From positions 224,288-288,287 of the forward strand of contig JAGACA010000006.1 of NCBI GenBank assembly GCA_017614315.1: 64,000 nt of DNA, written 5' to 3'. The notes under the pieces were generated by a model. The model had not been told where the DNA came from and did not search any database. It saw nothing but the letters and a program-made list of their open reading frames with translations. Every line of letters starts with the position of its first letter. The first letter of the stretch is position 1. Below are positions 1 through 9,421 of the stretch, piece after piece. The translations under genes and the position numbers were made by a program. Source of the DNA: Clostridia bacterium. GTDB taxonomy: Bacteria; Bacillota; Clostridia; Christensenellales; CAG-138.

Positions 1-1131
1 CGGATTGATATGCTTGCCGGCGCCGGTGTATTCGGTCTCCTGAACGACTATGCACTGTTCGCGATCCATATCCTGCGCGAGGCGGAAGGCCGCGGCGAGA
101 GAAGTGTTGCCCGCAGGGCCTTTCTCAAGACCTTCGAGCGATGCGAGACATTCGGTGATATAGAACACGCTGCCCTGCGTAACGGTGACGTATCTGTCCA
201 TATACCTTAACGGCCTTGCCGCGCTCCTCGGAACGTCGGAGTGGTCGGGGTTCACGGAATAGGGTACGCCGAAACCGGTATGACCCGTCGTAAAGCTCTT
301 CTTATTGAACTGGCTGTCGCTCGCCATATGGAGACCGGAGAGGTTTACGGAAGCGGCGACGACCTTTGCTTTGCATCCGGCTTTTCTCAAGCCGCGCGCG
401 GTACCGGTAAGGTTTCCTCCGCCTGCGTTCGTGCAGACGACGACGTCGGGATCCTTACTGAACCTCGCGCGGAACTGTTCCGCTATCTCGTAACCGAGGG
501 TCTCCACGCCGGCGATGCCGAACGGAGTATAGAGGGAAGCGTTGAAATAGCCGGTCTCCTCAAGGAGCTGAAGGACGGTGGAGAAGAGCTCGGGCCCGAC
601 TGAGAGCTGAACGACTTCAGCGCCGAGGGCTTCGCATTTCCTTGCCTTTTCGATTATCTCGGGCTGACCGATGCCCTTGGAGTCGTAGCACTCCTGAACG
701 ACGATGCACTTAAGACCCGCCATCGCGGCGCAGCATGCGACCGCGGCGCCGTAGTTGCCGCTCGTTGCGGTGACCACGCCCTTATAGCCGAGCTTCTTTG
801 CCTGATAGACGCTCGTGCAGGCGCGGCGGGCTTTGAAGCTGCCGGAGGGATTGGACGCTTCGTCCTTGATGAATATTCGGGCGCCTTTTCCCTCGGGTGC
901 GCATTTCCTCGCGAGCTCGGTAAGGTTTTTGAGCTCAATGAGCGGGGTGTTTCCGATAGAGAACATTGACTGAACACGCCTTATCTCGTCAAGAGTATAG
1001 CCGGTCGCAGCCATCATCGCTTCGTAATCGAAGCCTATGCCGGGCTTCTCGAACCTGTCGAAATCCATACCGACGGCGCTTTTTATGATCTCGTTCTTGC
1101 GTGCCATTATGGCGTCATAGCTGTTATCCAT
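1..1131 (-). CDS. ortB: 2-amino-4-oxopentanoate thiolase, beta subunit OrtB (3' end cut by window edge)
   Basis: PLP-dependent subunit of the thiolase that splits 2-amino-4-oxopentanoate with CoA into alanine and acetyl-CoA, the last step of oxidative ornithine breakdown. Translated backwards from 1131 the frame stays open for 377 codons to base 1, so the C-terminus is missing. The PLP lysine sits in NPSGSFKARRA (about K100), followed by ATSGNYGAA, the phosphate-binding loop style of fold-type II (threonine synthase-like) enzymes. The ATG overlaps the ortA stop (ATGA), so the two subunits are translationally coupled. The partner subunit and ord lie just upstream, which makes the assignment firm. 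The mutase genes oraS/oraE would be expected beyond the left edge. Confidence 0.9.
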   Translation of the reverse strand, partial: MDNSYDAIMARKNEIIKSAVGMDFDRFEKPGIGFDYEAMMAATGYTLDEIRRVQSMFSIGNTPLIELKNLTELARKCAPEGKGARIFIKDEASNPSGSFKARRACTSVYQAKKLGYKGVVTATSGNYGAAVACCAAMAGLKCIVVQECYDSKGIGQPEIIEKARKCEALGAEVVQLSVGPELFSTVLQLLEETGYFNASLYTPFGIAGVETLGYEIAEQFRARFSKDPDVVVCTNAGGGNLTGTARGLRKAGCKAKVVAASVNLSGLHMASDSQFNKKSFTTGHTGFGVPYSVNPDHSDVPRSAARPLRYMDRYVTVTQGSVFYITECLASLEGLEKGPAGNTSLAAAFRLAQDMDREQCIVVQETEYTGAGKHINP

Positions 1132-1430
1132 CAGTCTTCACCTCCGAACGTGATCTTGCGGACGGTATTGCCGATCTCGAGGACTTCGGGGATAAAGAAG
1201 CCGAAGTTATGCTCGAAATACGGATCGACCTTAACGACGACGCCCTTTGCGTGACGGCCGGTCCTTGTAATGACCTCGGCTTCCTCGCCGATCTCGGCGT
1301 CATTGACAAGGTAGCCCTTTACCCACATCTCGAGAGGATTTGCCTTGGTATCCTCGGGAAGCGAGCCGGAACGCTCCTCGGGCGGAAGAACGATGTTGTG
1401 TATCTGTACCCAATCGCCTTTTTTAGCCAT
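1131..1430 (-). CDS. ortA: 2-amino-4-oxopentanoate thiolase, alpha subunit OrtA
   Basis: Small non-PLP subunit (99 aa) of the OrtAB thiolase of ornithine fermentation. It starts MAKKGDWVQIHNIVL and contains RTGRHAKGVVVKVDPYFEHNFG, the features by which I recognise the family. It lies between ord and ortB, 54 bases after ord, and its stop overlaps the ortB start. Its length is normal for the family and nothing looks broken. The function is assigned from family and gene order. Confidence 0.9.
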   Translation of the reverse strand: MAKKGDWVQIHNIVLPPEERSGSLPEDTKANPLEMWVKGYLVNDAEIGEEAEVITRTGRHAKGVVVKVDPYFEHNFGFFIPEVLEIGNTVRKITFGGED

Positions 1431-1484
1431 TTTTATGCCTCCGAATTAAATGACGGGAAACGGAAGGCTCCGTTTCCCATTTGT

Positions 1485-2531
1485 TTATTTTTCGATATAG
1501 TCGCGGAAGTCGCCCATTATCGCATGGGGGACGGGAAGATCAATCATCGTCTTAAGACCGGGCTTCGCGTTGATTACGTGCGGGATCATGTTGACGCACA
1601 TCGCTATCGTGCCGAGGCCGCCTTCGACTTCGGGCGTATTGGCGACGTGGATCGCGGGAGCACCCTCTATAACGACATAATCGCCGGTATGCGTGCCCTC
1701 CATCTCGGGCTCGATCTGCTGGGGGTGGATGAGATTGATCCTCATCTTGCCGTCAACGTATGCCTGAGCCGTCATGTTGACGCCGGCTACGTTACCTGCG
1801 GCAGCGAAGCCGTAAGGCGCCTTGCGGTCGACCTTCGTAACGATGGGAGCCATCTGCTTTTCGAACTTGTCGATTTTCCAGCCGAGAGCCTCGGCGATCA
1901 TGCCCGCCGACTCTTCGAATCCGACGTGACCGGCAAGAGTGCCGTCCTCAACGCCCTTGTTGAACTCGTCTACGGTGATGCCGATGCCCTGCTCCTTCAT
2001 AACAGCCGGGCCGAAGGGGGAGAGGGAGTTGACGCGCTTGCACATGACGCTTTCCACGTCGATCATGCAGCCGGAGAGACAGATCGCGAGGAGATCCATC
2101 ATAAGGCCGGGATTGATGCCCGTACCGAGAACGGTTACGCCGTTCTCCTTGGCGATGCGGTCGAGCTCCGCGGCGAGATCGGGATGTTGAGCCTTCGGAT
2201 AGCTCATCTCCTCGGCGGTGGTGACGACATTGATGCCGTTTTCGAGAACGAACTTGATCTTGGGGAATACGGCGGGAACGAAGGAATCCGTAGCGACGAT
2301 GGCGACGTCGGCCGCGCCTTTGTAGATGACGGTATTGACGTCGTTGGAAATGAGGACGTCCCTGCGGCCTGCCCTGTCAATGCCGAGACGATCGAAAATG
2401 CTGACGCCGTTCAGCTTGTCCCAAAGATCGCATACGCCGGTGATCTCTACGCCTTTTTTGCCGAGGAGCATTTTTGCAATGCCCGAACCCATGGCGCCGA
2501 AGCCCCATATCGCAACTCTGACATTCTCCAT
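1485..2531 (-). CDS. ord: 2,4-diaminopentanoate dehydrogenase
   Basis: NAD(P)-dependent enzyme that oxidatively deaminates 2,4-diaminopentanoate to 2-amino-4-oxopentanoate in the ornithine Stickland pathway. The 348-aa protein opens with MENVRVAIWGFGAMGSGIAK, a Rossmann GxGxxG loop of the dihydrodipicolinate reductase type. I place the start at 2531 because CCGGAGG lies 8 bases upstream; an upstream ATG at 2624 would add 31 unconserved residues and cover the promoter. It is the first gene of ord-ortA-ortB, with its own promoter at 2580-2608. No ornithine racemase gene is adjacent. Confidence 0.92.
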   Translation of the reverse strand: MENVRVAIWGFGAMGSGIAKMLLGKKGVEITGVCDLWDKLNGVSIFDRLGIDRAGRRDVLISNDVNTVIYKGAADVAIVATDSFVPAVFPKIKFVLENGINVVTTAEEMSYPKAQHPDLAAELDRIAKENGVTVLGTGINPGLMMDLLAICLSGCMIDVESVMCKRVNSLSPFGPAVMKEQGIGITVDEFNKGVEDGTLAGHVGFEESAGMIAEALGWKIDKFEKQMAPIVTKVDRKAPYGFAAAGNVAGVNMTAQAYVDGKMRINLIHPQQIEPEMEGTHTGDYVVIEGAPAIHVANTPEVEGGLGTIAMCVNMIPHVINAKPGLKTMIDLPVPHAIMGDFRDYIEK

Positions 2532-2579
2532 GATAAACCTCCGGAAGTGATTTGTATTTGATGTAAATACCAATAACAA

Positions 2580-2608
2580 ATTATACCATATATTTGATGA
2601 TACTGCAA
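2580..2608 (-). promoter_or_regulatory. Sigma-A-type promoter of the ord-ortAB operon
   Basis: On the minus strand TTGCAG (2603-2608) and a perfect TATAAT (2580-2585) are separated by 17 bases. The leader to the ord start is about 45 bases and ends in a strong ribosome binding site. No operator was recognised. Confidence 0.6.
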
Positions 2609-2640
2609 ACGAATAACGGCTCAATAAAGATTATATTTTC

Positions 2641-2669
2641 GAAAAAAACAGCCGCTTCGGAAGCGGCTG
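2641..2669 (-). terminator. Rho-independent terminator after the uncharacterised gene at 2691
   Basis: A nine-base stem (CAGCCGCTT paired with AAGCGGCTG, 2649-2669) with a 3-base loop is followed on the minus strand by seven T. It separates the gene at 2691-3203 from the ord operon. Confidence 0.85.
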
Positions 2670-2690
2670 AACAGTATTGGGAATACCTGA

Positions 2691-3203
2691 TCATGCCCAG
2701 GGATCGGAGGACTCTGGCGGTCTTATACCGACGAGCAGACCCTCGAACTGCCATACGAACCATTGATCCGTCGAAGGCTTATGCCGGAGCACGATATACC
2801 TGTCGGAATCCGCGCCTGAGGATTTCATGAATATTTTGATATAGCCTTCGCCGATCTGATCTCGGCTGTGAACGCCTTCGAACACGGTGATCGCATAAGG
2901 AACCGAAGGAGTATAGCCGTTATCAGGAGAAGACCCCGCGAAGTAAGAACGGGGAACATAATCGACGCCGTCCATGAATCTGTCTTTGATGAACGATATG
3001 TCGAAGTTCGTGAGGGGACGGGGTCCTTTAAGATAATTCAGCATTTCAAAGCAGGCGTCCCTGTCTTTGGGGTAAGCGTTGAATGCAAGCGCGCAAAGAG
3101 CCGCGGCAGCGCAGGGGTCGTTAAGCCCGGCTCCGGGAAGCTTTTTGAGCTCTTCAAGCGATGCGGGGATGGAATCGAAAACAAATGTCTTTCTGATGTC
3201 CAT
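2691..3203 (-). CDS. Uncharacterised protein, 170 aa
   Basis: A soluble protein without signal peptide or membrane segment. It has an N-terminal helical part (SLEELKKLPGAGLNDP..AALCALAFNAYP) and a C-terminal beta-rich part (YIVLRHKPSTDQWFVWQFEG). I know similar uncharacterised proteins from Clostridia (probably the DUF6935 family, from memory), with no established function. AAAGGA lies about 11 bases before the start. It ends in a strong terminator and stands alone between the solute-binding-like gene and ord. No catalytic motif is visible. Confidence 0.6.
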   Translation of the reverse strand: MDIRKTFVFDSIPASLEELKKLPGAGLNDPCAAAALCALAFNAYPKDRDACFEMLNYLKGPRPLTNFDISFIKDRFMDGVDYVPRSYFAGSSPDNGYTPSVPYAITVFEGVHSRDQIGEGYIKIFMKSSGADSDRYIVLRHKPSTDQWFVWQFEGLLVGIRPPESSDPWA

Positions 3204-3242
3204 AATAAACCGTTCCTTTCGTTTGACTGCTATTATATATTA

Positions 3243-4133
3243 TCACATACCGCGCTTCTTTTCAATATCCCGGTAAAGGGGCGAAGGAGAATATTTTTTT
3301 ACGATCGTATAAAGAGCTTCGAGCCAGTCCTGTTCGTATTCCGCGCCGACCTTGTCTGATATGGGGATCAGGCCGATCGAGGGAAGCGTTTTCTGCGACG
3401 CTTTTCCCGTAACATGATCGATGAAAGCTTTCGCGTAAGGGAGCTTCTTTTCATCGATCGAACCTGCAATACCGATGTACTGCACGAGCTCCGGATCCGA
3501 ACCCAGGGGTTTTATCTCGAAATACGGGCATTTATCCATAAGCTGAGCTCTTATAAGATCGCCGGCGCCGCGGATATCCGTTATGCACGAAACGGCCTTC
3601 CCGGACTTGAGATCGGAAACGGAGCCGGCTTTCTCCGCTATCTCTTCATCGGTCATTCGATCTGTCTTTGACGGATCGAATAGGATCACCCTGCCTGATG
3701 CGCAGTACGGATACGCGCACGGCTCGGTACCGTCGCCGGAGTACAAATCGCATGGATCTGCCGATCCGTAAGCGAAGCTCAAAATATCGGGCGCGCTGCC
3801 GCGTCTGAGCTCCGCGTCAGCATCTTCTTTTGAGTACGATCTGATTTCGAAATACAGATTGTTGTAAGATGACAGATATTCTTTCGCGCGAGCTTCGAGC
3901 CAGGATCCGAGGCTGCCGACGTATGGCTTGAACGATACGATATGCCATACGGTCACCACGCCCACGTAAGGCTCGCGCTTCTGGGCGAAGAAATCGCCGA
4001 ACGGATCGTTTCCTGCTCCTGCTCTGAAAGCAAAAGGAAGAAAAGGTATCGCGGCTGCGGATAAAACAAGCAGGATCACCGAAATGATCCTGCGTTTCAA
4101 AACTCTTTTTTCGGTACTGTCGTTTCTGATCAT
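3243..4133 (-). CDS. Membrane-anchored solute-binding-like protein
   Basis: About 296 aa. After a basic start (MIRNDSTEKRVLKRR) there is one hydrophobic segment (IISVILLVLSAAAIPFLPF) and then an extracytoplasmic domain with traits of ABC-type solute-binding proteins: GVVTVWHIVSFKPY, a region RRGSAPDILSFAYG, and a C-terminal AKAFIDHVTGKASQKTLPSIGLIP. No permease or ATPase is nearby, so transport is not supported by context. There is no lipobox cysteine. The start is uncertain: an ATG at 4220 would overlap the recombinase gene by 59 bases and add a proline-arginine stretch, so I prefer 4133 although its ribosome binding site is weak. Confidence 0.6.
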   Translation of the reverse strand: MIRNDSTEKRVLKRRIISVILLVLSAAAIPFLPFAFRAGAGNDPFGDFFAQKREPYVGVVTVWHIVSFKPYVGSLGSWLEARAKEYLSSYNNLYFEIRSYSKEDADAELRRGSAPDILSFAYGSADPCDLYSGDGTEPCAYPYCASGRVILFDPSKTDRMTDEEIAEKAGSVSDLKSGKAVSCITDIRGAGDLIRAQLMDKCPYFEIKPLGSDPELVQYIGIAGSIDEKKLPYAKAFIDHVTGKASQKTLPSIGLIPISDKVGAEYEQDWLEALYTIVKKYSPSPLYRDIEKKRGM

Positions 4134-4161
4134 GTTTGATAATACTGCGCAAATCAAAGAA

Positions 4162-5271
4162 TTATTCGCTTTCCTTCGGCTTCTCGGACGCGGCGGCGGG
4201 GGAGGGCAGCGTTTTTTCATCGTCGTCCGGGCGAAGCTTGATCACCTCGGCTGCGAACCTGCGCCTGTCCTCGCTCATCGCGGCATAGTGCTTCCTCGTA
4301 GTATTGACGTCCTTATGGCCGAGGACGTCGGCGACAAGATAGATATCGCCCGTTTCCCGGTAAAGCATAGTGCCGTATGTGCTTCTTAATTTATGAGGCG
4401 AGATCTTCTTTAATGGCGCCGCGATCTGCGCGTATTTCTTGACAAGAAGCTCGACCGAACGGACGGTCATACGCTTTTTCTGCATCGACAGGAACAGAGC
4501 CTTTTCATGACCCTCCGCGGGGATTATCGCATCGCGGTAAACCATGTATTCTAAAAGCGCCTTTCGTACGTCAGAGCCGAACACGAGCTGTTCCTCATTC
4601 CCGCCCTTGCGCGTGACTCGCACCTCGTTGGACATGAAATTGAGGTCGTCTACGTCGATGCCGACAAGCTCGCTGATACGCATGCCTGTTCCCAGAAACA
4701 ATGTAATAATTGCAGTATCTCGGACGGCGTTTTGCTGATGGAATTCTTTTTGCTTTTTCGAGAGCCCGTCGCCGCTTGCGACCGTGGAGAGGAGCCTGTC
4801 CATCTCGTCGGGCTCGAGCCTGATAATGGGCTTTTCGTGGAGCTTGGGCGTATCGACGAGGGCGGGGGCGTTGTTTTTGATCTTTTCTTTTTTGTAAAGA
4901 TATTTGAACAGCGCGCGAATCGCGGAAAGCTTTCGGGCTTTTGCGCGTTCGCAGTTGACCTTGAGCTCGGAATCGTCGTCCGTCTGATAAAGCGATACGT
5001 ATTCGAGATAACATTCGATGAGAACGGAATCGATCTTTTCAAGAACGGAATAATCGATACCGCGCATGGTGTCGATCCCGTCGCAGATATCGGTATCGAG
5101 CAGATACGTGAAAAAAGTCTTAAGATCGACCGCGTATCCGTAACGCGTCATGATCCCGGTAGTCAGCTCCATGCCGCGGAAGAAATCCGCGCAGCACGGC
5201 GGAAGCACCTTGATGAGCTCACGAAGCTTTAGGGTGTATTTTTTTGCCTTTTCAACAGAATATTCGCTCAT
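4162..5271 (-). CDS. Tyrosine recombinase, XerC/XerD-like
   Basis: Site-specific recombinase of 369 aa, somewhat longer than the roughly 300 aa of housekeeping Xer proteins. All catalytic residues can be read: R198 (GTGMRISELVG), K222 (TRKGGNEE), H293 and R296 (SPHKLRSTYG), H319 (VLGHKDVNTT) and the nucleophile Y329 (TRKHYA). An N-terminal SAM-like core-binding domain covers about residues 10-130, and a charged tail ends the protein. AAGGAGG precedes the ATG. The promoter lies in a perfect palindrome (5308-5341), which suggests repression. Chromosome dimer resolution or a lineage-specific DNA rearrangement are both possible; no attachment site or mobile element surrounds it. Confidence 0.85.
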   Translation of the reverse strand: MSEYSVEKAKKYTLKLRELIKVLPPCCADFFRGMELTTGIMTRYGYAVDLKTFFTYLLDTDICDGIDTMRGIDYSVLEKIDSVLIECYLEYVSLYQTDDDSELKVNCERAKARKLSAIRALFKYLYKKEKIKNNAPALVDTPKLHEKPIIRLEPDEMDRLLSTVASGDGLSKKQKEFHQQNAVRDTAIITLFLGTGMRISELVGIDVDDLNFMSNEVRVTRKGGNEEQLVFGSDVRKALLEYMVYRDAIIPAEGHEKALFLSMQKKRMTVRSVELLVKKYAQIAAPLKKISPHKLRSTYGTMLYRETGDIYLVADVLGHKDVNTTRKHYAAMSEDRRRFAAEVIKLRPDDDEKTLPSPAAASEKPKESE

Positions 5272-5297
5272 GGGGAATAAGCCCTCCTTACGGGACC

Positions 5298-5341
5298 ATT
5301 ATAACACAACATTTCGTTAAAGACAAGTTTAACGAAATGTT
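5298..5341 (-). promoter_or_regulatory. Promoter of the Xer-like recombinase embedded in a perfect palindrome
   Basis: Arms of 14 bases (AACATTTCGTTAAA at 5308-5321 and its exact complement at 5328-5341) flank a 6-base centre. On the minus strand the -35 TTGTCT (5321-5326) lies in the centre and the -10 TATAAT (5298-5303) follows after 17 bases. A dimeric repressor on the palindrome would cover the promoter. The arms are AT-rich and not followed by a T run, so it is not a terminator. Confidence 0.65.
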
Positions 5342-5364
5342 ATTAAGGGAAAAACCGAAATATA

Positions 5365-5835
5365 TTATCGGAGGTCCTCCGGAGCCGGATCCGGAGCCTT
5401 TATCAGCTTTTTAATTTCTTGCCTGGCAAGCGCGTCGCAGCGGTTGTTCATCTCGTTATCGGAATGTCCTTTGACCTTGTTCCATTTGATGACGTGCGAT
5501 CTTGAAACCGATAAAAGCTTTTCCCACAGATCCTGATTCTCGACGGGTTTTTTATCGGCTTTTCTCCAATTGTTTTTCGACCATGTAAAAAGCCATCCCT
5601 TGTCGAACGCGTTGAACAGATATGAACTGTCAGTATAGATGTTCACCCTGCACGGCTGATTGAGCGCTTCAAGACCTTTTATCGCAGCGGTGACCTCCAT
5701 GCGGTTGTTCGTGGTCTCGGCCTCGCCGCCGGAGATCTCCTTTTTGACGTCCTTATAGATCAGTACGGCCGCCCAGCCGCCGGGTCCGGGATTTCCGGAA
5801 CAAGCGCCGTCCGTATACAGTGAAACAGTCTTCAT
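5365..5835 (-). CDS. rnhA: Ribonuclease HI
   Basis: Cuts RNA in RNA-DNA hybrids, removing primers and R-loops. The 156 aa match the usual length. The four acidic metal ligands can be read: D in YTDGACSGNPGPGGWA, E in NNRMEVTAA, D in IYTDSSYL and the late D in NNRCDALA, with the conserved H in KVKGHSDNEMN. It ends the uvrB-uvrA-nitroreductase-rnhA series, and its ATG overlaps the stop of the nitroreductase gene. It is the E. coli-like type without an extra N-terminal hybrid-binding domain. Confidence 0.95.
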   Translation of the reverse strand: MKTVSLYTDGACSGNPGPGGWAAVLIYKDVKKEISGGEAETTNNRMEVTAAIKGLEALNQPCRVNIYTDSSYLFNAFDKGWLFTWSKNNWRKADKKPVENQDLWEKLLSVSRSHVIKWNKVKGHSDNEMNNRCDALARQEIKKLIKAPDPAPEDLR

Positions 5836-6575
5836 TTTTTGATCTCCGCTTTGAACACAGGCTGATGATCGCGCATTTTCCAGCTGCCGTAAACGCCCGA
5901 ATGCGCTGCTCCGAGCTCGATATGCAGCATAGCGATCCCGCAGTCGATCGCTCCGTAACCGAAATTCCTCGAGATGCAGGCGACGCGGATCAAATCTTTC
6001 AAAATGTCAAATTCCCATGGCTGGGCATTCCTTGCCGACGGAGCGAGCCTTCCGGCTTCTACGGCGCATCTCTGCCACTCCGGAAGGTTTTTATAAGCGT
6101 TCTCCTCTATCCCCGTAAGATTATATATTATTTTCCTCGACCTTTCTTTTGCGGGGATCTCGGAAAAATGGCCTATCGAAATGACACACCTGATCCTTTC
6201 GTCGTTGTTTTTTAACGCAACGCTCGAATTGACAACGCTGCGATTATAGGATAGTCCCAGCCAGCAGGTCCCGAGCCCCATTGCGGTACATTCGAGCACG
6301 AACGCTTCTCCGATGGTGCCGACGGAAAAATCATCGTCGTCGCCGCCGCTGCTGATCATAACGGCGAACGTGTTTGTACCGGAGATCGCTTTTCCGATCA
6401 ACGGATCAAATACGCCCTGCTTCCTTTTTACGACTATCCTTGCACGGTCGTTCCCGAGATAATCGGCGAGTTCTTTCAGCGCATCGAATTCCTCTTTTGT
6501 GGGATCGCTCGTATATCTGCGTACGGACGTCCGCTTTTTTATGGCGTTAAACCATCTTTCCATTGAAATATCCAC
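5832..6575 (-). CDS. Nitroreductase-family flavoprotein
   Basis: 247 aa of the FMN-dependent nitroreductase fold. Residues 8-25 (IKKRTSVRRYTSDPTKEE) are the family's N-terminal FMN-phosphate motif; the middle has GEAFVLECTAMGLGTCWLG, and APSARNAQPWEF near residue 185 is a second FMN contact. The order of these parts suits the 'putative TM nitroreductase' group with duplicated half-domains. The natural substrate is unknown. It lies 17 bases after uvrA and overlaps rnhA by four bases, so it is probably co-transcribed with the repair genes. Confidence 0.8.
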   Translation of the reverse strand: MDISMERWFNAIKKRTSVRRYTSDPTKEEFDALKELADYLGNDRARIVVKRKQGVFDPLIGKAISGTNTFAVMISSGGDDDDFSVGTIGEAFVLECTAMGLGTCWLGLSYNRSVVNSSVALKNNDERIRCVISIGHFSEIPAKERSRKIIYNLTGIEENAYKNLPEWQRCAVEAGRLAPSARNAQPWEFDILKDLIRVACISRNFGYGAIDCGIAMLHIELGAAHSGVYGSWKMRDHQPVFKAEIKK

Positions 6576-6592
6576 GGCTCTCCCCCGCCTCC

Positions 6593-9421
6593 TTAACGGT
6601 TTTTCAGTATCCTGTCAAGAAACTGACCTGTATAACTGTTTTTGCATTTTGCGACCTCCTCGGGCGTGCCGCACGCGACGAGAGTACCGCCTGCGTCGCC
6701 GCCTTCGGGACCGAGGTCGATTATGTAGTCGGCAGTCTTGACTACGTCGAGATTATGCTCGATGATGATAACGGAACTGCCGCCTTCGCATAGCCTCTGC
6801 AGTATTTCGAGGAGCTTCTTCACGTCCGCTGAATGCAGACCGGTAGTCGGCTCGTCGAGCACATACAGCGTCCTTCCGGTGTTTTTCCTTGCGAGCTCCG
6901 TCGCAAGCTTGACGCGCTGAGCTTCGCCGCCCGAAAGCGTCGTCGAGGGCTGGCCGAGCTTGATGTATCCGAGCCCGACGTCGCATAACGTCTCGAGCTT
7001 CTTTGCAATCTTGGGCAGCGGCTTGAAGAAATGATACGCCTCCTCGGCGGTCATATCGAGCACGTCGGCTATCGTCTTGCCCTTATAGCGTACCTCGAGC
7101 GTCTCGCGGTTATAGCGCTTGCCCTTGCAGACCTCGCAGGGAACGTAAACATCCGACAGGAAATGCATCTCGATCTTCAGTATGCCGTCGCCCGAACAGG
7201 CCTCGCAGCGTCCGCCCTTTACATTGAAGCTGAACCTGCCGGAGCTGTAACCGCGCAGCTTTGCGTCAGGGGTCTGGGCGAAAACATCCCTTATCAGATC
7301 GAATACGCCAGTGTACGTAGCGGGATTGCTCCTCGGAGTCCTGCCGATCGGCGACTGGTCGATATCGATTATCTTGTCGAGGTTCTCAATACCCTCGATG
7401 CAGTCATGATCTCCCGGACGGATCCTCGCGCGGTTAAGATCGCGAAGCAGCGATTTTTTGATTATCTCGTTTACGAGGCTCGATTTTCCCGAGCCCGAAA
7501 CGCCCGTAACGCACACGAATACACCAAGAGGGATGCTGACGTCGATGTTCTTGAGGTTGTTGACGCGCGCGCCGCGTACGGTGAGCCATTTGCCGCCGAT
7601 GCTTCTTCTCTCAGCGGGGATCTCGATCTTCTGTTTGCCCGAAAGGAACTGTCCGGTAACGGAATCCTTTGCCGCGGTGATCTCGTCGATCGTGCCTGCC
7701 GCTATGACGCTGCCGCCGTGCTCGCCTGCGCCTACGCCGATATCGACTATATAGTCCGCGCAGCGTATCGTCTCTTCGTCATGTTCTACGACGATAAGAG
7801 TATTTCCGAGGTCTCTCAACCCGCACAGAGCCGAGAGCAGTTTTTTATTGTCCCTTTGATGAAGGCCGATGCTCGGCTCGTCGAGAATGTATAAAACGCC
7901 GACAAGCCCGGAGCCGATCTGCGTAGCGAGCCTGATCCTTTGGGCTTCGCCGCCGGACAGCGACGAAGACGCCCTCGACAGCGTAAGATAATCGAGACCG
8001 ACGTTTATCAGGAAACCGAGCCTCGAATCGAGCTCCTTTACGATCTGCGATGCTATCATGGCTTCGGAGCTGGAAAGCTCAAGGCCGTTGATGAATTCCC
8101 TTGCCTTGCTGATGGACATATCGCTGAGTTCCGCTATAGACAGTCCGCCGACGGTAACGGCAAGCGATTCGGGCTTAAGCCTTTTGCCGCCGCAGACGGG
8201 ACAGGGAGTCATGTGCATATATGCCTCGATCTCCTGCTTTGACCAGTCCGACTGCGTTTCGCGGTAGCGCCTGTTGAGATTCGGTATCACTCCCTCGAAC
8301 GGCGTGTCGAAGGTCCCGCTCCCGTATTCTTTCTGATATTGGACGTGAAGGCGTTTCTCGCCTGTGCCGTACAGCAGCGCTTCCCGGCCTTCGCGCGGGA
8401 TATCGCGCCACGGAGTATCGCCCGAGAAGCCGTATTCGTTCTCTATGGCGGTGAAATACATACTGGCGATCGTATTCTTCGAATTGCTCTGCCAGCCGGT
8501 TACGGAGATAGCTCCGTCATTGAGCGAAAGACTCGTATCCGGCACGACGAGCTGTTCGTCAATAGTGAGCATAAAGCCGAGGCCGGTGCATTCGGGACAG
8601 GCTCCGAAGGGACTGTTGAACGAAAACATCCTCGGAGTGAGCTCCTCGATGCTTATCCCGCAGTCCGGACAGGCGTAATTCTGCGAAAACAGCAGTTCTT
8701 CGCCGTCGACTATGGAGACCTTTGCGAGACCTTCCCCGAACGAGAATGCGGTCTCAAGCGATTCGCTCAGCCTCGATCCTATGCCGCTCCGGACGACGAG
8801 CCTGTCGACGACTGCGTCGATAGTATGCTTTTTCTTTTTATCGAGGTCGGGTACTTCGTTGATATCATAGACTGTGCCGTCGACCTTCACCCTTACATAT
8901 CCTTCTTTGCGGATGCGTTCGAGTATGTTCTTGTGTTCGCCCTTTCTCGCGCGGACGACCGGAGCGATCACGAGTATCCTCGTGCCTTCCTCGAGCTCCA
9001 TCACGCGGTCGACGACCTGGTCGATGCTTTGCTTTTCGATCGGCTTTCCGCAATTGGGACAGTGCGGATGACCTATCCTTGCGTATAAAAGTCGAAGGTA
9101 GTCGCTTATCTCCGTGACTGTCCCGACAGTCGAACGCGGGTTGTTGGACGTGCTTTTCTGGTCGATGGAGATGGCCGGAGAAAGTCCCTCGATGTGATCG
9201 ACGTCGGGTTTGTCCATCTGACCGAGGAACTGCCTGGCGTAAGCCGAAAGCGATTCGACGTACCTCCTCTGCCCCTCCGCGTAGATGGTATCGAACGCAA
9301 GAGAAGATTTTCCGGAGCCCGAAACGCCGGTAAACACGATGAACTTATTTCTTGGCAGTTCGAGCGAGATGTTTTTGAGGTTGTTCTCCCTCGCGCCCTT
9401 TATGTAGATCCTGTCCTTCAT
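6593..9421 (-). CDS. uvrA: Excinuclease ABC subunit A
   Basis: Damage-recognition ATPase of nucleotide excision repair; 942 aa is normal. Two ABC modules are visible: Walker [17 protein letters not shown] near residue 30 and [16 protein letters not shown] near 640, each with a signature ([26 protein letters not shown]) and a Walker B ([22 protein letters not shown]). Zinc-binding CPNCG, CPDCG and CEACSGDG motifs are intact. The ATG overlaps the uvrB stop, so UvrA and UvrB are coupled. Confidence 0.98.
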   Translation of the reverse strand: MKDRIYIKGARENNLKNISLELPRNKFIVFTGVSGSGKSSLAFDTIYAEGQRRYVESLSAYARQFLGQMDKPDVDHIEGLSPAISIDQKSTSNNPRSTVGTVTEISDYLRLLYARIGHPHCPNCGKPIEKQSIDQVVDRVMELEEGTRILVIAPVVRARKGEHKNILERIRKEGYVRVKVDGTVYDINEVPDLDKKKKHTIDAVVDRLVVRSGIGSRLSESLETAFSFGEGLAKVSIVDGEELLFSQNYACPDCGISIEELTPRMFSFNSPFGACPECTGLGFMLTIDEQLVVPDTSLSLNDGAISVTGWQSNSKNTIASMYFTAIENEYGFSGDTPWRDIPREGREALLYGTGEKRLHVQYQKEYGSGTFDTPFEGVIPNLNRRYRETQSDWSKQEIEAYMHMTPCPVCGGKRLKPESLAVTVGGLSIAELSDMSISKAREFINGLELSSSEAMIASQIVKELDSRLGFLINVGLDYLTLSRASSSLSGGEAQRIRLATQIGSGLVGVLYILDEPSIGLHQRDNKKLLSALCGLRDLGNTLIVVEHDEETIRCADYIVDIGVGAGEHGGSVIAAGTIDEITAAKDSVTGQFLSGKQKIEIPAERRSIGGKWLTVRGARVNNLKNIDVSIPLGVFVCVTGVSGSGKSSLVNEIIKKSLLRDLNRARIRPGDHDCIEGIENLDKIIDIDQSPIGRTPRSNPATYTGVFDLIRDVFAQTPDAKLRGYSSGRFSFNVKGGRCEACSGDGILKIEMHFLSDVYVPCEVCKGKRYNRETLEVRYKGKTIADVLDMTAEEAYHFFKPLPKIAKKLETLCDVGLGYIKLGQPSTTLSGGEAQRVKLATELARKNTGRTLYVLDEPTTGLHSADVKKLLEILQRLCEGGSSVIIIEHNLDVVKTADYIIDLGPEGGDAGGTLVACGTPEEVAKCKNSYTGQFLDRILKNR

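Noticed and set aside
1101-2561. Long plus-strand frame of 486 codons
   Set aside because: It lies opposite ord and ortA, whose proteins are clearly recognisable, and its own translation resembles no family. It is a mirror frame caused by codon bias.
5308-5341. Palindrome as terminator of rnhA
   Set aside because: Arms are AT-rich and no T run follows on either side; a full promoter is built into it.
8339-9088. Plus-strand frames opposite uvrA (also 7031-7894)
   Set aside because: Antisense to conserved UvrA motifs, with no ribosome binding site or similarity.
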